From Hygrocybe punicea (taxonomy: Eukaryota > Basidiomycota > Agaricomycetes > Agaricales > Hygrophoraceae), in the NCBI GenBank assembly GCA_963556145.1, contig OY744467.1, positions 6,324,001 to 6,388,000 on the forward strand: a stretch of DNA of 64,000 nt, given 5' to 3'. The position numbers were made by a program, and so were the translations under genes. Positions 54,363-64,000 of the stretch are shown here, one piece after another (the first letter of the stretch is position 1; each line of letters begins with the position of its first letter). The notes beneath the pieces are model-generated. The model saw only the letters and a list, made by a program, of their open reading frames with translations, searched no databases and was not told the origin of the DNA.

Positions 54363-57052
54363 TCAGCTATCCACGACGAACCGCTGCAGCCTGCATTTCA
54401 AAATGTAAGCAGGTGAACACACCAGCAATCGACGATGTACCAGCTTCGGAATAGGTTTGTCGGGTTTCACGGCAAGTTGTTTCTGTTCATAACTTTCGAG
54501 ATTGCGATACCAATCTTTGTTGTACCAATTGCGCGGTAGGCCAAATACTGGCACTCTGCTTTTGTCTATCCTTGCTGCAACATGTTCACGACTAAGTGCA
54601 GCATTACCACGATGTTGAAGGATGGCATCGAAGGGGACATTTTCATATGTCTCGACCACAGTCCAGAGTGTCGAGATCATTGGGTTCATCCACTCGATTG
54701 AAACACGTCGGACCTTCTTGCAATCCTGATCATTCTGTCTCCTTGGCCTTGGCATCTCTGGTTCACTCTCATCGGAGCTCATCTCTGCAATATTGAGGCG
54801 ACGGAGAATGTTGCCGATGTGGGACCAGGTTTCGGGATCTCTGTCCTGGTTGAGTTTGATGATCTGCGAGCGTCGCTCATATGTGTGTAGACAACATTCG
54901 TGTTGCGGAAATCGTATAGTAAAAATAAGACAGACTCCTTTCCTCCAACCATATCTTCACTTGCGCATCAAGTCTCATATTGGCATCTGTTGGATATGAG
55001 CAAGCAATGCTTCGTCAATTGTTTCTGACGCTACACATTCTCGATACCCTCTGGTGGAAACTGGAGTGAGCTTTATCTGAACAAATTGGATGATCAAAGA
55101 TATTGTGATCATCCTCTGATCATATTTCACCGCAGGATAATCACCCCGTTGGACGTTTTCAAGGAAGGTTTCAGCGATGAAACCAATAGCCATCTTGTTC
55201 CACCGAGAATTATAAAGGGAAGCATTCCAGTCCAACTTGATGTTGTTGCGGTCTGGAACAGGATGGCCCTCACGCTCAAAGGCTTCGATGACTGCTTGAG
55301 GGACTTGTTCAGGCATTGGATCTGCCCGAGAGGGGAGCAGAGCTTTCTGTTGGAGAAAATCTTGCAAAGCACTCTACGTACCTGGTGTCAAAACAGGGAC
55401 ACTAGATTTGATAAGAAATTGGCGTACATGAAGAAAATTGACAGCTCCCCTCGGACCCCTCTTCCTCTTTGGCTTGGATTTATAGACATAATTCTCTTCT
55501 TCATCGGAGTCAGAGTCGGACTCCGCATTGTCTTGCGCCTTGTCCTTGCCCTTGCCCTTGCCCTTGCCCTTGCCCTTGCCTTTGCCTTTACAAGCGCACT
55601 TCAAAGGGAATGTCTCGATAAACTTGTGAAGTGCTTGATCTGTGGAAGATTCAAGCGCTTCATCTATATTGGAATGAAGAGCATGCTGCACGGTGTCTTC
55701 TAGAAATCGTGCGACGTCTTGCAAGCCAGCAAAATTTGGAACACTAGGGTTTTGATGAGCTGGCACGGTTTGTGCCGCAACGGGCACGAATTCTCGTTTG
55801 AAGAAGAGGGATAATGAACCGGAGTGGTTTGTGTCGCGGTGGACATGGCATTTGAGGGTTTTCCAGACATTGTGGCGGGTTGTGATGGGAAACGGGTATT
55901 GGACGGTGTATGCTGAACGTTTTGGGCCGGTCCTTTGGGTTGGGAACTGTCTATGGTCATTTCCGTGTCCTTATCCATGACATTGACATGTTGTGTGGAG
56001 GGTCTCGGTGCAGCTAGTGCCGCGGGGACCATATCAGGTGGGGTGTGCTCTTCGGACATATTCACGTCGACGTTTGATGTCAAGTCGTGGTGAATGTGAC
56101 GAGAGGAGTTGTCTGGCACAGGTCTGGCCAATACATGGATTGGAGGGCTGTTGCGGGAGAAATGCTCTGCGCAGAATTTTGCATCGGCGCAATGGATGTG
56201 GACGCATTAGGCGTTGGTGGAGTGATCATAAGCGGATTGGTGGATGGTGCAGGTAAGTATAGCGGTGACGCCTGTGAGTCGTTTGAAGGGGCTGGAAAAG
56301 CCGTTGCAGGAGGAATCTGCTGGGTAGAGTTTTGCATCGGCGCATTGAGAGTGATGGGTGGATGGACGGATAGCGCTAAGGATGCACAAGTTGTTGCCAA
56401 AAGTGGGTCGGTGGGCGCAGATGTCGGTTCACGAGCAATAACCTCCAAAGATCCTTCAGAAGCTATGGGCATAATTTCTGAAGTGTGCTGCCAAGCCGAT
56501 GGAACCTACAGATTACTAGTGTGAACAAGCTATCCGGGGTTGAGGTAGCCTACTGACCGAAGGAGAATGGCAGGGGGTAGTCGGTTGGATTACAGGGGGC
56601 ACAGCTTCCCATACTTTGTTGGGATCTCCCTCCTTAACAGTACGAGGACGGTCCAGGAGTTCATGATACTCGTAGCCTTTATACAAGTGTCGATGATAAC
56701 CAGGTAGCGTGAGCGATGGGTTCTGCCAATTTGCCTGTGCCGGTCTCGAAGGTCCAGTGAGACCCACCCTTTTCAAGAGCTGGAGACCCCACACAGTGGA
56801 TTGCGGCGGGTTGGGCGGATTGGAATCGGGCATGTTAACTTGGAGATCCTTCTTGGATACCGTGCAGTTATAAATTGGAGACAATTGACAGAGGCCTTGG
56901 GTGAGTGGCGTCCATTGTCCTCGAAACACATTAATAAGAAGACAATTGCCACTGGCAGGCAGTACCATGGTGAGCGGTGAGCGGTTGTCGTCCATGACTA
57001 GGGAGCCTACAGCATTCAATTTATACATCCCGACACTGCTTAATCGCAACAA
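54363..57052 (-). pseudogene. Decayed transposon-associated gene with Gly-Lys repeat and LPRNWY motif
   Basis: On the minus strand the first block (57052-56516) reads TQGLCQLSPIYNCTVSKKDL, PSLTLPGYHRHLYKGYEYHE and LLDRPRTVKEGDPNKVWEAV. The middle (56472-55700) is Pro/Thr/Ser-rich and holds two copies of APMQNS(T/A)Q(Q/S)I(P/S)PATA. After a frame change near 55800 an exon (55787-55374) holds an eight-fold Gly-Lys dipeptide run (KCACKGKGKGKGKG), an acidic patch (ESDSDSDEEEN) and a KPKRKRGPRG basic patch. Next, at 55367-54975, FLQQKALLPSRADPMPEQVP and LDWNASLYNSRWNKMAIGFI. The last exon (54782-54363) holds VRRVSIEWMNPMISTLWTVV and VPVFGLPRNWYNKDWYRNLE. I recall this family, especially LPRNWY, as abundant in Agaricomycetes and of unknown function. 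No adjacent transposase is seen. Confidence 0.5.
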
Positions 57053-57159
57053 TAAGCTTGATAATCGAAACAGGCGCTACAATTACAGCATTCAATTGAT
57101 ACACCCCGATGCTGCTTAATCGCAACAATAAGCTTGATAATCGAAACAGGCGCTACGAT
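57008..57159. repeat. 76-bp tandem duplication
   Basis: Units 57008-57083 and 57084-57159 both read TACAGCATTCAATT(T/G)ATACA... through CGAAACAGGCGCTAC(A/G)AT with only a few differences. It overlaps the start region of the preceding minus-strand gene. Confidence 0.9.
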
Positions 57160-57683
57160 TACACATTTTATCCTACATATCTACTACGCGAAACTTGGAG
57201 ATGGGAGTCGGAAAGTAAGAAGAAAAGCATTATGTAAGCAGCTACCGAATTGTTTTGTGGTGATGTATTTTGCACTTGCCAAATCTGTCACCACAAAACA
57301 TCAGTGGCTTTGATTACATGCCTTTCCACTTGTCTTCATCTCACCATCAAGCAGCGCCGCTGCATCGTTAGTGTGGCTCTAGTAGAACCTAGTACATAGA
57401 AATTAATGACTACCAAACACCATAGAAATTAATAGAATGACTACCAAAGACCTGAATTACAATGGATCTCGAATTGTCATGAGCGGCTCGGTTAGGCATC
57501 ACAAAGAACGACAGCAAGTTATTATTGTTATTCCTCTATCTGTTGTTTGAAGCGACTCATTCTGATAAGGACAACAGGTTTCACAATTGGTTGCTTGTCG
57601 TTAGGCCTATGATGATATTGGCTATGAGTGTATATAAGGCTGTATCTGCCGTGAATTCAGCAATACATATCGCATAACTCAGA
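57160..57683. other. Intergenic region upstream of the F-box gene
   Basis: No gene seen. Contains ATAGAAATTAAT twice (near 57397 and 57424) and CTTGTCG-type words; a TATA-like GTATATAAGG lies about 55 bp before the ATG at 57684. Confidence 0.45.
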
Positions 57684-59656
57684 ATGGGATCCTCTCTCAG
57701 CCAACTTCTCCCTCCAAGCCTTGAAACAATTGTTGCACTCCTCACACTCCTCACTCAAAATTGCCTATCTTACCAGTCCTTTCTATTGTTGCATGCTTTC
57801 AGGCCTTCGGTATGTAGATGAGTTGAAATATGTGATTGATGACACTCAACATCAGCTTAGAATAAACGCAAACGCAAAGTGACGGAAGATTTGTATGGTG
57901 ATGGGCGTCCCGTGAAGAAAATGTCATATGCTCGGTCAGATAACTCAGGGGAGCCATCTGGCCATCATACATCAGTGAGTACGCCAAGACCTACCCTCCA
58001 TCAACATTCATCAGGTCGTCAGGTTGCACTGTCTGGAAGCTTGAAGCGAAAGGCTTGTGAAGGTTCAGACTACCCTTCACTACCCATCTCATTGGTCTTT
58101 CCGGTATGTACATGATTCGAAAGATGTTATCGACACTCAAACATCAATTCAGAAAAAAGGCCCACACAATGTGATAGAGGATTTCTGTGGTGATGGGTGT
58201 CCCGTGAAGAAAACATCATCAGATCGTCAGGTTGCACTGTCTAGAAACTTGAAGCGAAAGGCTTGTGAGGATGTAGACGACAACTGCCTGTCTAAGAAGA
58301 TTGCGGTGAGAGTAGCAATCTCATTGGTCCTGCTGGACATATTTATCGAAGGACATCTTTATAGCTTATTGACTCTTCCACACCGAAAACTCCCTCGTTA
58401 CCGGTAGAACTCTGTTTGATGGTCGGCGAATTCATTGATGATGCAACCCTCCACCAACTGACGACCATCTCCCATTTGTTCTGCGAGATCTTCGCTGCAT
58501 CGTACTTTAAACACCATGGCCTCAAATTTCCAGGAGGATTTGCCATTCTTACGATCATGACACTTCCACAATTCACAGCCCTGCATGTTTGGCGTTGGTC
58601 TCGCTATTTCAAGAAACTGGACAGCGTTTTCCTACAGTTCTCATCACTCCAGTCTGTCGCCGATGCGCAAACCCACTGCATCAGAGCTTTCTTTGAAACA
58701 TGCCATTCCTCGATTTTCACTCGCTATCTTTCAATTTGTCTTCCCTTCCACCTTATCGAGGCAAGCTTGGCCATGTTGCAGAACATGAGAGGATGCCAGG
58801 ATCTATCCGTCTCTTTTCCAGGCGCACCCACCGAATTCCCACTCGTCAATGTTTCTCGCATGACGCCAAATAGTTGGATCTCAAAAAATCAGTGCCCGTT
58901 TTATTTCAGCACGCTCCGGATGTCTATGGGCCTCCTGATGAGTCAGTTCAGGCCATGGACTATCACCGTCCTCAATGCGACCAACTTGACTGCATTGGAT
59001 GTCTCATCGCTCAAGATGTGGTCCAATCATTGGCAACAATTCCTACGACAGATCAATATCCCAACTCTTGTCAGATTCAACGTCTCCGGCGCTGCGCCAA
59101 TGGTGTCGATCGTGGCTTTCCTGTCCCATCACATTCGTGTCCAGCAACTACACATCACACCACCGGAAATATCCCAAACTGACAATGTTACGTTGTCGCC
59201 TTGGCTGTTTTTATTGGATCTTCGTGATTTATCCGGTCCGCCTCATGTCCTCAAGCCATTATTAACCTGTCTCTCCCCTCTGCCTGAACTTGAAAGGCTG
59301 GGAATTTACCCCAGTCCTGATGGACTTACCTTCAAGTCGGTCAACAACATTCTTGAACATCCAGCATGCGACCAGCTCAATGAATTATCCATTACCCTTC
59401 CTGTCGATGCGGCCACATCCGTGCTCAGTTTTGACATCCAGCAAGTCAGTTTCAAAGCTTTGCTGGGCCGCTTGAGGATCTTATCATTCTCAAACAATGA
59501 CTTCAAGTTTGACGATGATGTCCTGGTGAGTTAGTTTCTTGGCAACCCGTTGTGATCGCGGACCTCCATTCCTTTCCACAGACTGGTTGCCTCCGATGGA
59601 TATCCTTGTTTCCTGAACTGGATGTTGTCACATCATATGATGGCTCATATGATATG

Positions 59657-60619
59657 TAAGGCACGGCACGGGTATACCGCAAGTCAGAGTTCCCGACACC
59701 GCACCTGTACCCGTGGAAACCGTACCCGCTCTGATGACGGGTACAACTCGTACCCGTTATCTGCGGGTACCCGCCGTGTTCCATCCTAACTACCTCGCGA
59801 ACAACGGGGACGCGTCAATTGACGCGCTCCGTCTGTTTTCGCGAGGTTGGGTTGGGGCCAGGGACTTTCCATGGGCGTCCCTGCGTGTTAACTACCTCGT
59901 GAACAATGGGAGCACGTCAATTGACGTGCTCCGTCTGTTTTTGCGAGGTTGGATGGGGCCGGGGACTTTCCATGGGCGTCCGCGCATGCTAACTACCTCG
60001 CGAACAACGGGGACGCGTCAATTGACACGCTCCGTCTGTTTTTGCGAGGTTGGATGGGGCTGGGGACTTTCCATGGGCGTCCGCACGTCAATTGACGCGG
60101 CCGGAGCGTGTTTGCAAGGTGGGACCGTTGTTGCTGTGTCCGTCTTCATCCTCGCCTTGTCCATTCCCCTCATTAGCCGATGTCGTTGGGACTGGATTGG
60201 GGGGACGTACCTGGGCCAGTAGGTGGGCGCACCACCCTCCCGGCTTTCCTTTCTATCGTTGTTGTCGCCGTTGCGACTTTGGTGGTTCGTTTTTGGCATG
60301 CGGGGTTGTCGTGGTTGTCGTTGTCGTTGTCGTTCGTGGGTTTTCTTGTTGTTGTTGTTGTTGTTGTGTTTGCGCTTGTCACGGTTGTGGTAGCAAATAT
60401 CATGCAAACTTAGCAAAAGTAAAGAAATTAATGTGAAAATAAAGTAAATAACAAAGAAAAAACCTACCTGGGGCTTGGGTTGACAGACCCGTGAAAACTC
60501 GTCACCCGCGGATAACGGGTACGGTTTTGACAAGGTGTGCAAACCGAAACACCGTACCCGAACCCGAATTACCCGTTTTGGAATAACCGCGGGTAAACCC
60601 GTACCCGTGCTGTGCCCTA
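59657..60619. mobile_element. Non-autonomous hAT-like element inserted in the F-box gene
   Basis: The ends TAAGGCACGGCACGGGTA and ...ACCCGTGCTGTGCCCTA are inverted repeats and fit the YARNG start of hAT elements. CTCATATG occurs directly after the right end (60620-60627) and at 59644-59651 just before the left end, five bases from TAAGG; the 8 bp directly before TAAGG (ATGATATG) match 6 of 8. Removing the insert restores the F-box reading frame. No transposase is encoded. The interior has a threefold 102-bp repeat, CGGGTA-rich ends and a GTT microsatellite. Confidence 0.75.
59787..60090. repeat. 102-bp tandem repeat, three copies
   Basis: Units start at 59787, 59889 and 59990 with TAACTACCTCG(C/T)GAACAA and include GTCAATTGACGCGCTCC and GGACTTTCCATGGGCGTC. 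A partial fourth begins near 60085. GTCAATTGAC is itself a 10-bp palindrome. Confidence 0.9.
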
Positions 60620-60734
60620 CTCATATGGCTCAGACCGGCTATCAAGCTTGAAAAGATTCGCGGATTTGGTGAGACAAGGATGTGCTTTCCCCAAACACTT
60701 GGTGTACATTTCCTTCAATTGTAGTCACCTCTAG

Positions 60735-61119
60735 GATATCAACTGCTCATGCTGTTAATTTTTCAAAGCTCGCCTAGTATTATAATTCTTCTTGTACTAT
60801 TATCTTGTACTATTATCTTGTACTATCCTTGCTCTTGTAACTCCATCGTCAAGCACAGTTTGTCACTATATAACCAATCACAACTTGATCTTTTCCAATA
60901 TTCAATTCATGAGTTGCTCAATCTGTGGACCTGGCAGAAAGCCAGTTGATTTTAATGAAAAGTGAAGGCATGAATATAATGTGCGTGCTGCAGTGGGTAC
61001 AACGTCAAATAAGTCTCGTTTACTGGTACATTATGATCATCTCTTGGTAGACCTCCCAACCTGTCACAATTCAGGATTCTACTGACGTAGAGGATGCCCT
61101 AGTATGCGAAGTATTCAAG
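60735..61119. other. Intergenic region
   Basis: No gene seen. Contains a repeated CTTGTACTATTAT word near 60793-60825. Confidence 0.5.
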
Positions 61120-63403
61120 ATGACACTTAGGGATGACCTGGGAGTCCAGTCCTCATGCCAACATAATTCAGGTCTCGGGTCCCACGGCCCTTCGTCACAG
61201 GAAACACCTGGTAAATCTACATTGGAGAATGAGAAGGGCAGGAGCCTTCCCGCGGTACCTCCCCTTGCATTCGAGGGATTTATGAACTTGGGAAAGGCAC
61301 TACAGATGGAAGCTGCACAACATAAATCAGATGTGACCTTTGACACAGGTATGCACCTTAATCACAATCATCACGACTGAAGCTCTCATTTACTACCCCT
61401 GCAGACAAATTCTTCATCACCCTCTCACTCATGTGAATCCAATCCTGGTGATCGCAATGTTCCTCATCCTCATCTTGAATGTATTCGGTCACCATTCTTG
61501 CACGTGGAGCAATGTATCGCTTGGCATCTTGAAAGTGATGGTGGAGGCTGCTTGGTGTAGTTCAAAGGAAAATTTAACACCGCGAGAAGAATATCTCTTG
61601 AAGTTTTTTCCAGGAGATATATGCACAGTCCGGAAACAGTTTGACCTGGAGGTGAAAACAATGACCTACGCTACCTGTCCCAAATGCTTTGCACTGTATG
61701 AACCTGATATGAAGGGTGGTGTACTGGTGTACCCAGCACGTTGCAATTACAAAGCCACAGGGCGCAGCCAACCTTGTCGTGTGAGGTTGATGACCCAACA
61801 TGTGAAGGAGGGCGAGAGTATCAGGGTCCCAATTAAACCATTCGTAATGCAAGACTTCGATGCCTTTGTTGGGAATCTACTTAGCCGTCCAGGGATTGAA
61901 GATGCTTTAGAATCACGGAAACATTGGCAAGAAGCCGACGAGCTTCGTGATGTAGAGGATGGCGCATCCATATGCACCCTCAAAGGTTCCAACGACAAGC
62001 CTTTCATGTGCGAAACGAGGAATGGGGAACTACGATTAGCCTGGAGCCTGTGTGTAGATTGGTTTAATCCCTACCAGAACAAGGCTGCTGGCAAATCCGC
62101 ATCTGTGGGCTCAATTGTCATGGCGTGCTTGAATCTCCCACCTAATCTTCGGTATAAGTCAGAAAATCTCTTCATCGTCGGGATTATCCCTGGTCCGAGA
62201 GAGCCATCTCGTGAACAAATCAATCACCTGTTACGACCAATCGTTTCAAAACTTATTATATCCTGGTCACAAGGAACTTGGTTCACAAGAACGCACAAAT
62301 ATGCAAGAGGGCGTTTGGCGCGGTGCACGATATCCGAATCTGTCAACGACCTGCAGGCTTCCAAGAAAGTTAATGGGTGTGCGGCGTGGCCCGCCGAATA
62401 CTTCTGCTCATTCTGTATGACACGGAAATCGGACATCAACAACATTGATTGGACATCCTGGGAAATGCATGATCATAGGACTCACCTGGAACAGTTGCTG
62501 AAATGGCAAAGTGCAAGAACGAAGCAAAAAAAGCAAAAGATCTTTAGTGAATACGGTGTCCGATGGTCAGAATTGCTGCGATTGCCATACTGGGACCCTA
62601 GGTGACACGTCGTAGTTGATGGCATGCATAATCTATTACTCGGTCTGGTACAGTTCCACCACCGTGTCGTGCTCGGCATCAGCACACCCGTCGGAAACAC
62701 AAAAGAAGAGCAGAATGACATACAAGTGCAGATTGAGTTAGAAGAAGCCCGACCAAAACTTTTGTTGCATCCGACTGCCAGCCAGCTTCGTAAGTTGAAG
62801 GTCGACGTGCTGTGTGCTTGGTGCAACGAGAGGGGTATGAGAATACCAGAGCAGAGCACCAAGAAAGATATGATATCAATAATACTATCAGGAGATGTCG
62901 ACAGCAATAATGTCCAGTCGGCTCCAGAGTCAAGATCGCTTGAAGAGGACAATGGTTTGCCCGGTCTGCCTGGTCTGCCTCACTACGTTAGTGACGAGAC
63001 GAGCCACAGAGGATATAAGGATGCGCACCTGACAAAAGACGAAATTTCTCAAGTGAGAAAGCACATCGCCAAAACCATGTGACCATCATGGCACGTTGCC
63101 CTGCCATCCAACCTTGGTGAGCCAAAACATGGTAAACTCAAGGCAGACCAGTGGCGATCATGCATCGAGTTTGACCTACCCGTGTCCCTGGTACAGATGT
63201 CGTCGGATGACAACTACAGGAAGAAGAGAAAGATCACCTCTGATCAAATCCTCCAGAGTACTCTTCTCCTTGCAACGGCTATCCACTGGGCGACGTCGCA
63301 CAAGACCTCTCAAGTGCATGTTGACAACTACATGAGGAACATGCATGCATACCTCCAGAGTTTGCTCGACATGTTTCCGGAGATGAAACTTCAGGCTAAC
63401 TAG
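61120..63403 (+). pseudogene. Second Tnp2-like transposase gene, stops and insertion
   Basis: A short N-terminal exon (61120-61355) may precede an intron (GTATGC...CTGCAG). The main frame reads YLLKFFPGDICTVRKQFDLE and YATCPKCFALYEPD (zinc-binding pair, then YPARCNY). Next come LRLAWSLCVDWFNPYQNKAA, SVGSIVMACLNLPPNLRYKS and ENLFIVGIIPGPREPSREQI, then LPYWDPR. After TGA at 62603-62605 the frame continues HVVVDGMHNLLLGLVQFHHR. After a second TGA at 63080-63082 it continues PSWHVALPSNLGEPKHGKLK and ends at LQAN. The IPGPREPS and VVVD.MHNL blocks are hallmarks, from memory, of basidiomycete Tnp2 proteins of a different lineage from the one at 43027. Both stops lie at expected Arg positions. The C-terminal part is missing where a hAT-like sequence starts. 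Confidence 0.7.
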
Positions 63404-64000
63404 TGTTGCCGTAGTTCGGTTCCGAACCTAGCCGAACCCGGTTCAAACCCCGAACCGAACCCTAAGTTCGGTCTAAGTTCAGCCAAGTGCTGAACCGGAC
63501 CGTGGGTTCAGTTCCAGGTTTTGAGGCCTGCCGGATTTCCTGAACGGCTCCAAACCGCGTTCAAACCGCGAACGCGGATATTTTTAAGGTATTGATTTCA
63601 TTTGTTTTTCGTATTTCTTTACTTACTATTTCGTGTTAAATGGCATCATGTGACCGGCCGTGACCTTTCACGCAACACAGCAACTTCAACGCGGGTTGAA
63701 CACAACACAAATTGTGTTGTGTTCAAAGGTAAGTTTCCATTTTTTTCTTAACTTTACTAATGTTATTTGCGGCAGGCAACTCAACTGCGACCACATCGCA
63801 ACCACATTGGCACAAGATGAATGCCAATGCCAACGCAATGCCAACGGACGCGGGGCAGCCGCAACACCACCACCACCACCACAAGCGGCGGCAACGGCAA
63901 TGGCAAAGGCAACGGCAACCAGGCAACGACAACGGCAACGGCCAGCAGCAGCAGCAACAGCGGAAGCAGCAGCGCCGGCAGCAACGGCAGCAGCAGCAGC
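63401..64000. mobile_element. Left part of a second hAT-like element, running off the window
   Basis: TAGTGTTGCCGTAGTTCGG begins directly after the LQAN codons of the Tnp2 gene and fits the YARNG start of hAT elements. It is followed by dense GAACC/GGTTC words (CGAACCCGGTTCAAACCCCG), as in non-autonomous hAT ends. The right end is outside the window, so the call is tentative. Confidence 0.45.
63790..64000. repeat. Low-complexity CAACGGCAA/CAGCAG tract
   Basis: Short units of CAA, CGGCAA, CACCAC and CAGCAG repeat to the window end. The open frames here (poly-Leu, poly-Ala or poly-Gln) are artefacts of composition. Confidence 0.85.

Larger units (their letters stand above)
57684..60734 (+). 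pseudogene. F-box protein gene interrupted by a hAT-like insertion
   Basis: The ATG at 57684 opens MGSSLSQLLPPSLETIVALL. Downstream exons carry a KRKRK basic patch and two related segments (EDLYGDGRPVKKMS...SGRQVALSGSLKRKAC and EDFCGDGCPVKKTS...DRQVALSRNLKRKACE). An intron (GTGAGA...TTATAG near 58303-58359) leads to LPVELCLMVGEFIDDATLHQ and TISHLFCEIFA, an F-box motif. A leucine-rich-repeat-like body follows to 59526. An intron (GTGAGT...CCACAG, about 59527-59581) joins TGCLRWISLFPELDVVTSYD. Here a 1-kb element is inserted; the frame resumes in register as SYGSDRLSSLKRFADL and ends at 60732-60734. F-box proteins recruit targets to SCF ubiquitin ligases; this target is unknown. The body is undamaged apart from the insertion. 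Confidence 0.65.

Noticed and set aside
55086..55703. 205-codon plus-strand frame with a hydrophobic run (LALALALALA)
   Set aside because: It is the antisense of the Gly-Lys repeat exon; the minus strand has the better coding context.
60050..60436. Valine-rich and Asn/Thr-rich proteins over the GTT microsatellite
   Set aside because: Low-complexity translation inside the non-autonomous hAT-like element.

Overview
The window looks like a transposon-dense stretch of a basidiomycete (Agaricomycete-type) fungal nuclear genome. Coding regions are split by many short GT-AG introns of about 45-60 bp. The mobile-element proteins belong to families best known from mushroom-forming fungi (KDZ with a CxC2-type cysteine cluster, Plavaka, CACTA/Tnp2). 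The few host-type genes (Slm1-like PH protein, 2OG-Fe(II) oxygenase, MAK11 and GPATCH1 fragments, an F-box protein) are fungal. All family names were assigned by reading the sequence and from memory; no searches were run.

Layout. 43-2664 is a complete Tc1/mariner element with 74-bp inverted repeats, an intact spliced transposase and a second, opposite-strand gene. 2667-4392 is AT-rich and full of hairpins. 4393-6700 and 17725-19590 look like the two halves of one minus-strand gene, split by an approximately 11-kb KDZ transposon (about 6706-17719) that carries three genes and GTTTAAAC arrays at both ends. Inside it, a divergent intergenic region holds twelve GACGCAAAGTC-type boxes in four triplets. 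20043-26157 holds a broken SNF2-like ATPase gene and a divergent, unrecognised 0.9-kaa gene. 26200-30619 holds two decayed unrecognised minus-strand genes.

31098-32715 holds truncated tail-to-tail fragments of MAK11 and GPATCH1. 34458-35540 is a remnant of a serine-rich single-pass membrane protein. 35566-41662 is a decayed Plavaka element with its companion gene. 42147-42734 is a small unrecognised intact gene. 42818-49259 is a CACTA element with a 7-bp target duplication, an apparently intact Tnp2 transposase and a companion gene.

49511-52966 is the most host-like part, with an Slm1-like PH/BAR-like gene and a 2OG-Fe(II) dioxygenase. 54363-57052 is another decayed transposon-associated gene. 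57684-60734 is an F-box gene interrupted by a 1-kb hAT-like element. 61120-63403 is a decayed Tnp2 gene cut by a second hAT-like element that runs off the window.

Two themes recur. Four unrelated transposon superfamilies here (Tc1/mariner, KDZ, Plavaka, CACTA) each carry at least one extra non-transposase gene, usually acidic or basic and low-complexity. Premature stops are almost all TGA, at sites where the families usually have Arg or Trp, which points to C-to-T decay such as that caused by cytosine methylation.
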